Position numbers and translations under genes: made by a program. From the NCBI RefSeq assembly GCF_027853965.1, contig NZ_JAQGLB010000004.1, positions 1 through 64,000 on the forward strand: 64,000 nucleotides of DNA, given 5' to 3'. How positions within the stretch are numbered: position 1 is the first letter of the stretch; every line of letters starts with the position of its first letter. The DNA is from Saccharopolyspora indica. GTDB lineage: Bacteria > Actinomycetota > Actinomycetes > Mycobacteriales > Pseudonocardiaceae. This document shows positions 1-8,433 of this stretch, piece after piece. The notes under the pieces are model-generated. The model was not told the DNA's origin. It did not search any database and saw only the letters and a program-made list of their open reading frames with translations.

Positions 1-118
1 CGCAGGCTTAGACAACCTCAGCGATAACAAGAACCCGCCCTGCATTTCAGCACCTGAACCCCACCCGTGATGATCTTGAGCCCATATCACAACCACCCAA
101 CCCAAGATCCAAAACAGC

Positions 119-156
119 CTCTATAGCCCCTCAAAACACTCACGGGTCCTGACCAG
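119..156. repeat. Half copy of the CCGTGAG-type hairpin repeat
   Basis: This stretch carries only the loop (TATAGC) and 3' arm (CCCCTCAAAACACTCACGG) of the hairpin found complete at 20514-20557, followed by CTGACCAG. That flank is the inverse of the CTGGTCA that precedes the other copies. The missing 5' arm suggests a decayed copy. It lies just past the 3' end of the minus-strand UDP-glucose dehydrogenase gene. The bases left of it (1-118) hold no gene I can recognise. Confidence 0.6.
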
Positions 157-191
157 GGAAAACGGAGCCGATGACGGTGCCGCGCGGTCTC

Positions 192-1493
192 TCAGCCGAC
201 CGGGGTCCGGCCGACTCCCCGCCAGCTCAGGCCCGCTCGGCGGAGGGCGTCGGGGTCCAGGTGGTTGCGGGTGTCCACGACCACCGGGGCTTCGAGCTCC
301 TGGGCCACGCGGGTCCAGTCCAGGGTGCGGAACTCCTGCCACTCGGTCAGCAGCACCAGCGCCGCGGCGCCCTTCGCCGCCCGGTACGGGTCGTCGACCA
401 GGGTCAGCGGCAGGCCCGGCTCGTCGCCGCGCAGGCCCGGGTCGAAGGCGACCAGCTCCGCGCCCCGCGCCGCCAGCAGCCGGGCCACCTCCAGCGCGGG
501 CGAATCGCGCAGGTCGTCGGTGCCCGCCTTGAACGTCAGGCCCAGCAGCCCGAGCCGGACGCCGTCCAGCGAACCGCCGCAGGCGTCGACGACCTTGGCC
601 ACCATCCGCTCCCGCTGCCGCGCGTTGGCCGAGATGGTCGCCTGCAGCAGCGGGAAGTCGAACTCCACGGCCTCCGCGACCTGCAGCAGCGCCGCGGTGT
701 CCTTCGGCAGGCAGGAGCCGCCCCAGCCCGGGCCGGGCTGCAGGAACGCCTGCCCGATGCGCCGGTCGTAGCCCATCCCCTCGGTCACGTCGGTGATGTC
801 GGCGCCCAGCCGCTCGCAGAGCTCGGCGATCGCGTTCACGTAGGACAGCTTGGTCGCCAGGAAGCAGTTCGCCGCGTACTTCACCATCTCCGCGCTGGCC
901 GCGTCGGTGAGCACCGTCGGCGCGCCGAGCCGCGCGTACAGCGCCGCCACCCGCTCGGCCGCGTCCTGGGTGTCCGAGCCGACCACGATCCGGTCCGGGT
1001 TGAGGAAGTCGTGCACCGCGGAACCCTCGCGCAGGAACTCGGGGTTGCTCACCACCGCGACGTCGGGACGCCCGACCAGCTCGCGCAGCCGCGCCGAGGT
1101 GCCCACCGGCACCGTCGACTTCGTCACCAGCACGCACCCGGTCGGCAGCACCTCGCGCACCTCGCGCGCCACCGACTCGACCACCGCGAGATCGGCCCCG
1201 CCGCCGGAACCCATGGGCGTCGGCACGCACAGGAACACCACTTCGGCGTCGGCCACCGCGCCTGCCGAGCCCAGCACGAACTCCAGCCGACCGGCCGCGA
1301 TGCCCTCCTGCACCAGCTCGGCCAGCCCCGGTTCGTGGATCCGGACCTCACCGCGGGACAGCTGCGCGACCTTCTCCGCGTTGACGTCGCTGCACACCAC
1401 GCGGTGACCCAGCGAAGCCAGGCACGCACCGGTGGTCAGCCCCACGTACCCGGTACCGACAACGACGATCCGACGGGCGAACACAGTCCCCAC
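192..1493 (-). CDS. UDP-glucose 6-dehydrogenase
   Basis: NAD-dependent four-electron oxidation of UDP-glucose to UDP-glucuronate, a cytoplasmic step that supplies uronic acid for surface polysaccharide. The 433-aa protein has the usual family length. The Rossmann motif GTGYVG is at residues 13-18 and the catalytic cysteine sits in GGSCLPKDT (Cys261). The GTG at 1493 has AAGGGG almost touching it. The second GTG at 1484 has the same AAGGGG 10 nt upstream and may be the true start, which would shorten the protein by three residues. Family identity is clear. The exact nucleotide sugar cannot be proved from sequence, since UDP-ManNAc dehydrogenases share this fold. Confidence 0.93.
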   Translation of the reverse strand: MGTVFARRIVVVGTGYVGLTTGACLASLGHRVVCSDVNAEKVAQLSRGEVRIHEPGLAELVQEGIAAGRLEFVLGSAGAVADAEVVFLCVPTPMGSGGGADLAVVESVAREVREVLPTGCVLVTKSTVPVGTSARLRELVGRPDVAVVSNPEFLREGSAVHDFLNPDRIVVGSDTQDAAERVAALYARLGAPTVLTDAASAEMVKYAANCFLATKLSYVNAIAELCERLGADITDVTEGMGYDRRIGQAFLQPGPGWGGSCLPKDTAALLQVAEAVEFDFPLLQATISANARQRERMVAKVVDACGGSLDGVRLGLLGLTFKAGTDDLRDSPALEVARLLAARGAELVAFDPGLRGDEPGLPLTLVDDPYRAAKGAAALVLLTEWQEFRTLDWTRVAQELEAPVVVDTRNHLDPDALRRAGLSWRGVGRTPVG

Positions 1494-1638
1494 ACCCCTT
1501 CACGCGCACGACCGGGCGGTCGCGACCCCCTTTCGGCATCGTGGCACATCGCCCGACGAGTGGAACCGACTTGGGCAAACGTTCACGCGCCGTACGTCCG
1601 GAGTGACGGGCAGGTGACCAGCCGTTTATGGTCACCGC

Positions 1639-2595
1639 GTGGAACAGCGACGCCTGGGCGAATCCGGTCTGGTGGTCAGCGCGGTCGGTCTCGGTTGCAA
1701 CAACCTGGGCCGACCGGGCACGGCGACCGAGTCCCTGACCGGCGCGCGAGCAGTGGTGGACACCGCGCTCGACGCCGGCATCAGCTTCTTCGACGTGGCC
1801 GACGTGTACGGCTCGCCGCGCGGGCGCAGCGAGGAGCTGCTCGGGCAGGCGCTCTCCGGCCGCCGCGAGCACGCGATCATCGCGACCAAGTTCGGCATGG
1901 ACATGCAGGGCGGCAACGGCCCGGACTTCACCGCGCGCGGCTCGCGCCGCTACGTGCGCCGGGCGGTGGAGTCCTCGCTGCGGCGGCTGGGCACCGACTG
2001 GATCGACCTGTACCAGCTGCACCGGCCGGACCGGCTGACACCGCTGGAGGAAACCCTCTCGGTGCTCGACGACCTGGTCCGCGAGGGCAAGATCCGCTAC
2101 GTCGGGCACTGCAACCTGGCCGGCTGGCAGCTCGCCGACGCGTCCTGGCTGGCGTCCTCGGCCGCGCTGACCGGGCCGGTGTCCACGCAGAACCACTACT
2201 CGCTGCTGGCGCGCGAGGCCGAGCGCGAGGTCATCCCGGCCTGCAAGCGGTTCGGGGTCGGGCTGATCCCGTACTTCCCGCTGGCCAACGGGCTGCTGAC
2301 CGGCAAGTACCGGAAGGACCAGGAGCCGCCGGCCGGCAGCAGGCTGGCCAACCGCAACCAGATGCTGATGGACGCGCCGTGGGAGCGCATCGAGCAGCTG
2401 CGGACCTTCGCCGAGCAGCGCGGCATCCCGATGACGTCGGTCGCGGTGGGCTGGCTGGCCGCGCAGCCGGTGGTCGGCTCGGTGATCAGCGGCGCGACGA
2501 CGCCGGAGCAGGTGCAGGCCAACGCGGTGGCCGGGCAGTGGCGCCCCACCCAGGAGGACGTCGACGTCCTCAACGCCATCTGCCCACCGCTGTGA
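1639..2595 (+). CDS. Aldo/keto reductase
   Basis: NADPH-dependent carbonyl reductase with the (beta/alpha)8 aldo/keto reductase fold, 318 aa, cytoplasmic. The catalytic tetrad is visible: Asp52 and Tyr57 in FDVADVYG, Lys84 in ATKFG, and His128 in YQLHRPD. The N-terminal RLGESGLVVSAVGLGC segment is typical of the YajO/Tas-like branch. It is divergent from the UDP-glucose dehydrogenase gene across a 145-bp promoter region. The start is GTG at 1639. The physiological substrate is unknown. A tandem AT-rich palindrome follows its stop codon. Confidence 0.9.
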   Translation: MEQRRLGESGLVVSAVGLGCNNLGRPGTATESLTGARAVVDTALDAGISFFDVADVYGSPRGRSEELLGQALSGRREHAIIATKFGMDMQGGNGPDFTARGSRRYVRRAVESSLRRLGTDWIDLYQLHRPDRLTPLEETLSVLDDLVREGKIRYVGHCNLAGWQLADASWLASSAALTGPVSTQNHYSLLAREAEREVIPACKRFGVGLIPYFPLANGLLTGKYRKDQEPPAGSRLANRNQMLMDAPWERIEQLRTFAEQRGIPMTSVAVGWLAAQPVVGSVISGATTPEQVQANAVAGQWRPTQEDVDVLNAICPPL

Positions 2596-2658
2596 CGCCG
2601 GGGTCACGCGACTGAAGTAATGAACGCTCTGTGATCACCCCTGTTCCGCGGCGTGCGG

Positions 2659-2720
2659 ACGTCAATTTCGCGCGAAATTGACGTTCACCCGGGTGATGGT
2701 CAATTTCGCGCGAAATTGAC
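2659..2720. repeat. Tandem AT-rich perfect palindromes (family PAL1)
   Basis: Two copies lie 15 bp apart. The first is a perfect 26-bp palindrome at 2659-2684 (half-site ACGTCAATTTCGC). The second is a perfect 22-bp palindrome at 2699-2720 (half-site GTCAATTTCGC). The spacer contains a third palindrome, TCACCCGGGTGA at 2685-2696. The 40 bp at 2660-2699 recur identically at 55184-55223, and a variant is at 5989-6010. The low-GC arms stand out against very GC-rich surroundings. The site lies between two same-direction genes, past an aldo/keto reductase stop codon. Confidence 0.9.
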
Positions 2721-2843
2721 GCGGCCGCCCCTGGAGCGGAGTGATTCCGGTCACGTTGGGTGATGGGGTTTTCGCTCGGACGGACCGGAGTTCTGCCCTG
2801 GTGGCAGACGCGGCGGTCGCGGTGAGCGGATCACGCTCTTCGC

Positions 2844-2966
2844 ATGGAGCTCATCGGGTTCGCCGCACTGTTCATCGGCCTCGCGCTGCTGGCCGCGCTG
2901 CCCCTGGTGGCGCTGCTCAAGTTCGCCGAGGCGTTCTCCGGCGAGGAGGTGCGCCGCCATCGGTGA
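2844..2966 (+). CDS. Possible 40-aa single-pass membrane protein
   Basis: A short frame (ATG at 2844, TGA at 2966) encodes 40 residues. A hydrophobic helix of about 20 residues (FAALFIGLALLAALPLVALL) is followed by a charged tail ending EEVRRHR. The layout of short hydrophobic helix plus basic end is typical of real small membrane proteins. There is no strong ribosome-binding site, only GGTGAGCGG upstream. I do not recognise a family. It could be a chance frame in the 475-bp gap between the reductase and SDR genes. Confidence 0.4.
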   Translation: MELIGFAALFIGLALLAALPLVALLKFAEAFSGEEVRRHR

Positions 2967-3070
2967 CCGCCGCTTCGCCCCGTGCCCGTTCCGCGTCAGA
3001 TGCTGGGCAAGGAAGTTCCCAGGTGTTAGACATGCCCGGGTACCAGCACCGGACGCAAAGGAACGAGCAG

Positions 3071-3829
3071 ATGCAGATCACCGACACCGCGGCGATCGTC
3101 ACCGGCGGGGCTTCCGGCCTTGGCGCGGCCACCGCCAGAGCACTCGCCGGGCGCGGCGCTCAGGTGTTCGCGGTGGACCTGCCGGACGCCGTGGGCAAGG
3201 CACCGGTGGTCGACGGCATCACCTACGCGGCCGCTGACGTCACCGACGCCGAGCAGGTGCAGACCGCGGTGGAGCAGGCCGCCGGCGCCGGGAACCCGCT
3301 GCGGATCGTGGTGAACTGCGCGGGCATCGGGCCCTCGGCACGCATCGTGGGCCGCCAGGGCGCGCACGACCTGGAGTTGTTCCGCAAGGTCATCGAGGTG
3401 AACCTGCTCGGCACCTTCAACGTGCTCCGGCTGGCCGCGGCGGCGATCCGCGAAACCGAGGCCGACCAGCAGGGACAGCGCGGCGTGGTGATCAACACCG
3501 CGTCGGTGGCGGCCTTCGACGGGCAGATCGGCCAGGCCGCCTACGCGGCGTCCAAAGGCGGGGTGGCGAGCCTGACGCTGCCCGCGGCGCGCGACCTGTC
3601 CTCGGCCGGGATCCGCGTCATGACCATCGCGCCCGGCATCATCGACACCCCGATGCTGGCCACCGTGAGCGAGGAGTACCGCCAGGGCCTGGCCGACGGC
3701 GTGCCGTTCCCGAAGCGCCTGGGCAGCCCGGAGGACTACGCGAAGCTCGCGCTGAACATCGTCGAGCACGACTACCTCAACGGCGAGGTCATCCGCATGG
3801 ACGGCGCCCTCCGGATGGCACCCCGCTGA
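3071..3829 (+). CDS. SDR family oxidoreductase (3-hydroxyacyl-CoA dehydrogenase-like)
   Basis: Classical short-chain dehydrogenase, 252 aa. The cofactor motif TGGASGLG is at residues 11-18, NCAG near 82-85, Asn111, and the catalytic Ser145, Tyr158 and Lys162 (YAASKGG). The GGASGLG fingerprint and the acidic Asp after the second beta strand (VDL) favour NAD. The overall sequence resembles type-II 3-hydroxyacyl-CoA dehydrogenases (FabG/HSD10-like), suggesting a role in branched-chain amino acid or fatty acid beta-oxidation. The ATG at 3071 was chosen because AAAGGA lies 8 nt upstream; a longer in-frame extension has no such signal. The gene appears monocistronic, with a terminator hairpin just downstream. 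Confidence 0.9.
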   Translation: MQITDTAAIVTGGASGLGAATARALAGRGAQVFAVDLPDAVGKAPVVDGITYAAADVTDAEQVQTAVEQAAGAGNPLRIVVNCAGIGPSARIVGRQGAHDLELFRKVIEVNLLGTFNVLRLAAAAIRETEADQQGQRGVVINTASVAAFDGQIGQAAYAASKGGVASLTLPAARDLSSAGIRVMTIAPGIIDTPMLATVSEEYRQGLADGVPFPKRLGSPEDYAKLALNIVEHDYLNGEVIRMDGALRMAPR

Positions 3830-3844
3830 CCAAGCGACCGTGAA

Positions 3845-3883
3845 CGAGCGATCCCCCGGCCGAGCTGCCGGGGGATTCGCTCG
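3845..3883 (+). terminator. Hairpin terminator after the SDR gene
   Basis: Arms CGAGCGATCCCCCGGC (3845-3860) and GCCGGGGGATTCGCTCG (3867-3883) pair with one bulge around a 6-nt loop. It lies 16 bp past the SDR stop codon. There is no long T-run, as usual in high-GC actinobacteria. Confidence 0.75.
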
Positions 3884-3990
3884 TCCTGCAACGGTTCCAG
3901 CGCGTGGGGCCAGCAGAGGTCACCGACGCCGGACCGTGAACGCCGAGCTGGTCAAGGGGCCGGTCGTCCGCCCCGTCGGCCTGCTCCGAT

Positions 3991-4539
3991 TCACTCGGCA
4001 ACCCGGCGGACCTGTGGTTTCTTGTCCGGGATGCCCCACAGGTCCACGCCTTCAGGAGTGAGTTCGGTGTGCTCGTTCACCCGGATCATCAGGTTCCCGT
4101 CCGAAGGCTTTCGCGGACGGTACGCGAAACCACCCGTGCTGCTCACGCCTTCGGCAGGCGGAATTCCGGGGTCGAACTCGATCACCAGGTCCCCCTCTTC
4201 GAGGAATCGGTAGAACCCGAGCAACCGGGCGAGCTTGGCGTCGCTCATGCCCGCACCGCCGGTCGCCATGTATTCGGCGTGGTCCCTCAACCGGCGATTG
4301 GGGCTGGCGGGCTGGAACTTCTCTCCCGTCTTCCAGGGGTAGTGCTCCAGCACCCGCTCGCGCGGAGTCTTGGAGTAGTTTCCGGACGCAAGCTTGATCT
4401 GCGAAATCCGCTGTCTCGACACACCCGCGATCGCGGCGATCTCGTTCTGGGTGTACTTCTTGCCGGTCTTCGGGTTGATCTTCCGCTTGTACGACTCGAT
4501 CTCGGCGGCTGTGATCGCCGAGCCCTTGGTGTTGGCCAT
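3991..4539 (-). CDS. HTH DNA-binding protein of unknown role
   Basis: 182 aa. After a short basic N-terminus it has a helix-turn-helix at about residues 28-50 (QNEIAAIAGVSRQRISQIK), preceded by a KINPKTGKKYT segment like those of phage- and plasmid-type regulators. The rest, with GMSDAKLARLLGFYRFLEEGD, matches no family I know. The ATG at 4539 was preferred over a longer frame because the extra residues look non-coding. Codon use is visibly less GC-biased than in neighbouring genes, which suggests horizontal acquisition. It stands alone, convergent with the SDR gene, with 380 bp of gene-free DNA upstream. Confidence 0.65.
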   Translation of the reverse strand: MANTKGSAITAAEIESYKRKINPKTGKKYTQNEIAAIAGVSRQRISQIKLASGNYSKTPRERVLEHYPWKTGEKFQPASPNRRLRDHAEYMATGGAGMSDAKLARLLGFYRFLEEGDLVIEFDPGIPPAEGVSSTGGFAYRPRKPSDGNLMIRVNEHTELTPEGVDLWGIPDKKPQVRRVAE

Positions 4540-4918
4540 GATCGGTGACGTCTCTCTACTTCGGGAGAGCGGCTCAGCGGGACGACGCAATCGTCTCTGG
4601 TCGAGCCAAGCGTCTCCATCGCATGATCTCTGCCCGTTCTATCCGTCCGGGATGGGAAAGACGTTTCACCCGCTGAGTGCCGTCTGCGCCACTCGGCCGA
4701 CAGCGGGCGGTCAGCAGCTCAGCCGAGTCATCTCCGCTGGTCAAGACCCGTGAGCACTTTGCGGGGCTAGAGCACCACAAAACGCTCACGGACCACCTGC
4801 GGACGTATCGCCGTCACGAACCAGGTCCACCGGTCCTGCCCGGAACGGCCTTCCGGGCAGTGCGGCTGGGCGATTCGGCGCAAGATGGGCTCCGGTCGAA
4901 ACGCGGAGGGAGCTCGCG
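4540..4918. other. Gene-free interval between HTH gene and alcohol dehydrogenase
   Basis: About 380 bp with no credible reading frame. It must contain the divergent promoters of the HTH gene (minus) and the alcohol dehydrogenase gene (plus). The only structured piece I see is the hairpin repeat at 4748-4791. Confidence 0.6.
4748..4791. repeat. CCGTGAG-type hairpin repeat, diverged copy
   Basis: Arms CCGTGAGC (4748-4755) and GCTCACGG (4784-4791) flank a less perfect inner stem with GCGGGGCTAGAGCACC at the tip. It is preceded by CTGGTCA (4737-4743), as in the copy at 20514-20557. The layout matches the other members but the inner stem has mismatches. Confidence 0.6.
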
Positions 4919-5965
4919 ATGGGGCAGGTCATGAAGGCCGTTCAGTACCAGCGGGTCGGGGAGAGCCCCGTGGTCGTGGAGGTGCCCAAGCCCGAACCCG
5001 GCCCCGGGCAGGTGCTGCTGCAGGTCACCGCAGCGGGCATGTGCCACTCCGACATCGGGGTGATGAGCTGGCCCGCGGACAGGCTGCCGTTCGAGCTGCC
5101 GCTCACGCTCGGGCACGAAGGCGTCGGAACCGTCGCGGCGCTCGGCCCCGGCGTGCGCGGGGTGTCCGAGGGCGAGTCCGTCGCGGTGTACGGGCCGTGG
5201 GGTTGCGGGGTGTGCCGGAACTGCGCGCAGGGCAAGGAGAACTACTGCACCCGAGCCGGTGAGCTGGGCATCCGGCCGCCGGGGCTGGGTGCGCCCGGCG
5301 CGATGGCCGAGTACCTGCTGGTCGACGACGTCCGGCACCTGGTCCCGCTGGACGGTTTGGACCCGGTGCAGGCCGCACCGCTGACCGACGCCGGGCTCAC
5401 CCCGTACCACGCGATCAAGCGCTCGGTGCCGAAGCTGGTCGGCGGCAGCACCGCGGTCGTCATCGGCGCGGGCGGGCTCGGGCACCTGGCGGTGCAGATC
5501 CTGCGCGCCACCACCGGGGCCCGGGTGATCGCGCTCGACGTGGCCGACGACAAGCTGGAGCTGGCCCGGCAGGTGGGTGCGCACGACGTGGCCCGCTCCG
5601 ACGAGTCGGCGCCGGAGCGCATCCGGGAGCTCACCGACGGACTCGGCGCGGACGTGGTGCTGGACTTCGTCGGCATCGCGCCCACGGTGAAGCTCGCCGC
5701 GCAGTCGGTGGCGATCGAGGGCGACATCACCATCGTCGGGATCGCCGGAGCTCCGCTGCCGGTCGGCTTCGGCCTGCTGCCGCACGAGGTCTCGGTGGCC
5801 GCGCCGTACTGGGGCAGCCGCTCGGAGCTGATCGAGGTGCTGGACCTAGCCCGGTCCGGCGCGCTGCACGCGCACGTGGAGACCTTCGGCCTGGACGAGA
5901 CGCCGGAGGTCTACGAGCGCTTCCACGCGGGCGAGATCACCGGCCGCGCGGTCATCGTCCCGTAG
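4919..5965 (+). CDS. Zinc-dependent alcohol dehydrogenase
   Basis: Medium-chain dehydrogenase/reductase, 348 aa, oxidising alcohols or reducing aldehydes with NAD(P). Catalytic zinc ligands are seen in GMCHSD and GHEGVG. The structural zinc site has four cysteines in the CGVCRNCAQGKENYC lobe. The cofactor-binding GAGGLGH motif is in the second half. ATG 4919 has GGAGGGA about 7 nt upstream; ATG 4931 is an alternative. The closest named relatives are NAD(P)-dependent alcohol dehydrogenases of actinobacteria; the substrate is not known. It is convergent with the nuclease gene, with a perfect palindrome (5989-6010) in between. Confidence 0.92.
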   Translation: MGQVMKAVQYQRVGESPVVVEVPKPEPGPGQVLLQVTAAGMCHSDIGVMSWPADRLPFELPLTLGHEGVGTVAALGPGVRGVSEGESVAVYGPWGCGVCRNCAQGKENYCTRAGELGIRPPGLGAPGAMAEYLLVDDVRHLVPLDGLDPVQAAPLTDAGLTPYHAIKRSVPKLVGGSTAVVIGAGGLGHLAVQILRATTGARVIALDVADDKLELARQVGAHDVARSDESAPERIRELTDGLGADVVLDFVGIAPTVKLAAQSVAIEGDITIVGIAGAPLPVGFGLLPHEVSVAAPYWGSRSELIEVLDLARSGALHAHVETFGLDETPEVYERFHAGEITGRAVIVP

Positions 5966-5988
5966 CCGCGGGAAGTCGGCGCCGTCCG

Positions 5989-6010
5989 GTCAATTTCGTA
6001 CGAAATTGAC
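5989..6010. repeat. PAL1 palindrome, GTAC-centre variant
   Basis: A perfect 22-bp palindrome with half-site GTCAATTTCGT. It differs from the 2699-2720 and 55185-55206 copies only at the two central base pairs (GTAC instead of GCGC), and the change keeps the symmetry perfect. It lies in the 68-bp gap between two convergent genes. Confidence 0.85.
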
Positions 6011-6033
6011 CACCCGCCCTCTCGACGCAGCGG

Positions 6034-7665
6034 TCAGAGGTCTTCGGCGAAGGGGATTTCGCGGACCTCGTCGGAGGTCATCCAGCGGCGGATCGTCCAG
6101 GTGGCCCGGACGTCGTCCTCGTTGTAGCGGAGGATCCGGTCGCGCTGGGACAGCTCGGGGGTGCCGCCGCCCAGGCCCACCGCGTCGCGGTACCAGCGCA
6201 TCGAGTTCTCGCCGCTGGCCTCGGCGTCCCGCCAGCCGAACCCGGCGCTCGGCGCGATCACCTTCAGGCCCTTGCCGTTCGGGCACAGGAACTGCTCGCG
6301 CACCGAGGCGAACAGGTCGACCCACTCCGCGGAGCGGATGAACTCGCGCACCTCGGCCACCGACGGCACGCCGGGCTTGCCCGCGAAGCGCTGCGCGGAG
6401 GCCAGCATCCAGCGGTTCTCCGCCAGCTCGTTGTAGCAGTAGGCGCGGAAGGTCAGGCCGCGCTCGTAGGCCAGCCGGCGCACCGAGCAGAACCAGATCC
6501 AGAACTCGGCGAAGGAGCGGCCCTCGTCGTCGGACGGCAGCGGCTCCCAGCTGACGAACGCCCGGTAGCCCTGCTCCTGGCCGATGTCGGCGCCGGAGAG
6601 CCAGCAGCCCCACAGGTAGGCGCCGGAATCGCCGTAGCTCTCCATGTCCACGTCGACTTCCACGTCCGCCCGCGGCACCGACAGGTCGCGCACCCGGCGC
6701 ACCAGCGGCAGGTCCTGCAGCCACGCCTTGGCGAGCAGGATCGCGTCGGTGTTGCGGACGCCCGTCAGCGGCAGCTCTTCGGCCCGCTCCAGCGGCATCT
6801 CGGCCAGCTCGTCCACTGTGGACACACCGAGGTCGCGCAGCGCGGTGGCGTCCTCGCCGCGCACGACCAGGCTGACGTCGCGCCGGTCGCGCAGCTGCTG
6901 CTCGCACACCGGCCACCACGGGCAGCCCTTGCACTCGTTGATCCGAGAGGGCTCCGCGAGCGGCTCGGCGCCTTCGGCGGCCGCGGTGGCCACCGCCAAC
7001 CGGTCGCTGAACCGGGCGTCGTACTCGGCCAGCGCGGTGCGCCCGCCCGGCCAGTTCGGGGCCGCCAGGTCGTGCCAGACCACGACGTCGGCCTCCACGC
7101 CGATCACGCCGCCCTGATCGGCGGCCGCGCTCATCCCGCAGGCCTGCAGCAGCCGAACCGCGTGCGCCAGCCGGAGCTGGTCGCGGGGCTGCGCCCGCAC
7201 CTTGCGGAGCCGGTCGGTCGAGGCCTCCTCGGGCAGCGGGCGCTCCACCGGGGACACCCGCGCGCCGCGCCCGGGATCGGTGATCTTGTGCCGCACCACG
7301 AGCACCGGCACGTACCCGTCGCCGCTGCGCACCAGCAGGTCGACCGTGCCGCGCCGCCCGCTGCCGGAGTCCGACGGCAGCTGTGCGGCGGAGATGTAGC
7401 GGATGCCCGCGCGCATCGCGTCCAGCGTGAGCTCCGCGCGGTCGACCGGAGCGCCGCGCGGGATCTCGGTCCAGTCCGGACCGTGCAGCCTGCTGAGCAG
7501 CTTCGCGACGGCGCGGCGGTGCTCGGCGGCGTCGGCGATCCGCTGCTCGATGCCCAGGTCCAGCGGAGCCTGCGGCTGGTCCTGCATCGACGGGTCGTTC
7601 TCCAGGTGCACGCGTCGACGGCAACGCGTCACCACGCTTGCGTCGAGCAGCACCTTCTCCTTCAC
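6034..7665 (-). CDS. TM0106 family RecB-like putative nuclease
   Basis: About 543 aa. The N-terminal half is a PD-(D/E)XK (Cas4/RecB-like) nuclease module, with TVDLLVRSGDGYVPV followed by a cysteine cluster including ECKGCPWWPVC that could hold an iron-sulfur cluster. A helix-hairpin-helix-like stretch comes next. The C-terminal part is an RNase H-fold/DEDD exonuclease-like domain, with DVEVDVDMES and YNEDDVRATW. The family is a predicted recombination/repair nuclease with no settled role. GTG 7665 gives the usual family start (KEKVLLDASVV). Earlier ATGs at 7689 and 7707 are possible; none has a good ribosome-binding site. Confidence 0.82.
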   Translation of the reverse strand: MKEKVLLDASVVTRCRRRVHLENDPSMQDQPQAPLDLGIEQRIADAAEHRRAVAKLLSRLHGPDWTEIPRGAPVDRAELTLDAMRAGIRYISAAQLPSDSGSGRRGTVDLLVRSGDGYVPVLVVRHKITDPGRGARVSPVERPLPEEASTDRLRKVRAQPRDQLRLAHAVRLLQACGMSAAADQGGVIGVEADVVVWHDLAAPNWPGGRTALAEYDARFSDRLAVATAAAEGAEPLAEPSRINECKGCPWWPVCEQQLRDRRDVSLVVRGEDATALRDLGVSTVDELAEMPLERAEELPLTGVRNTDAILLAKAWLQDLPLVRRVRDLSVPRADVEVDVDMESYGDSGAYLWGCWLSGADIGQEQGYRAFVSWEPLPSDDEGRSFAEFWIWFCSVRRLAYERGLTFRAYCYNELAENRWMLASAQRFAGKPGVPSVAEVREFIRSAEWVDLFASVREQFLCPNGKGLKVIAPSAGFGWRDAEASGENSMRWYRDAVGLGGGTPELSQRDRILRYNEDDVRATWTIRRWMTSDEVREIPFAEDL

Positions 7666-7840
7666 GGGTGAAGCGTATGCCGTCGGCATGACAGGTGCGC
7701 CCATCACCCCGGCTACACGACCGAGCGTCGTCGTACGCTCCGCGCACGACCCGTCGCCGTCTGCTGTCGTGCGGGGCTGGTCGCGGTCTTAGGCTTTGCA
7801 GCGGCCGGGGCCACCGGCCGGACAGGGAGGTGACGGCCCG

Positions 7841-8392
7841 GTGAGGAAGCGCACGACCGCGAAGCGGACCCCGACCGAGTCCCGCAGGACGGCCAAGGCC
7901 GCGAAGAAGGCCGACAAGCGGGCGGCCAAGGCGATCAAGAAGGGCGAGCACGGGCGCATCACGCCGGGCAACGCCAAGAAGGCGATCGGCGTGGCCAAGG
8001 TGGTCGGCCCGGTGCTGCTGCCGTTCGCCGTCCGCGCGGTGTCGGCGCTGCGCAGCAGCTACGACCGGGCGCGGGCCCGGCACCTCGGGGTGCCGGTGGA
8101 CGACCTCGGCACCTACACCGGCCACGGCGCGGCGCTGCACGCGCGCATCGCCGGCGACTCCGAGGCGTTGCGCGCGCTGCGCGAGCAGGCGGACGACGCC
8201 GAGGCGAGGCTGATGGCGGAGCGGTACGCGGAGCGGACGGGCGCGCGGCTGATGCAGCTGACGACGGCGGTGCGGGCGGCGGAGCGGATGCCCACGCAGC
8301 GCCGCCGGTCGGCGCACCGCGCGGTGGACGCGGAGCTGGGCCGGATCGAGGACGACCTGCTGACCCGCTTCGGCGTCCCGACCAGGAGATGA
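7841..8392 (+). CDS. DUF6474 family protein
   Basis: 183 aa. A very basic, Ala/Lys-rich N-terminal 45 residues (about KKADKRAAKAIKKGEHGRI) precede a hydrophobic stretch (VAKVVGPVLLPFAVRAVSAL) and then an Arg/Ala-rich helical region likely to form a coiled coil. The architecture matches the uncharacterised actinobacterial DUF6474 family. GTG 7841 has GGGAGG 10 nt upstream. No enzymatic motif is visible. The basic tail could bind nucleic acid or membrane phospholipid. It is divergent from the nuclease gene and convergent with the FAD oxidoreductase gene. Confidence 0.7.
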   Translation: MRKRTTAKRTPTESRRTAKAAKKADKRAAKAIKKGEHGRITPGNAKKAIGVAKVVGPVLLPFAVRAVSALRSSYDRARARHLGVPVDDLGTYTGHGAALHARIAGDSEALRALREQADDAEARLMAERYAERTGARLMQLTTAVRAAERMPTQRRRSAHRAVDAELGRIEDDLLTRFGVPTRR

Positions 8393-8433
8393 CCCGGAGT
8401 GCGGTCCGCCGGGCGGGCGGACCGCACCGAGGA

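Noticed and set aside
171-2615. Long plus-strand frame of 814 codons opposite the UDP-glucose dehydrogenase
   Set aside because: Antisense shadow: Arg/Gln/His-rich, no motif, runs across two well-identified genes. High-GC DNA keeps such frames open.
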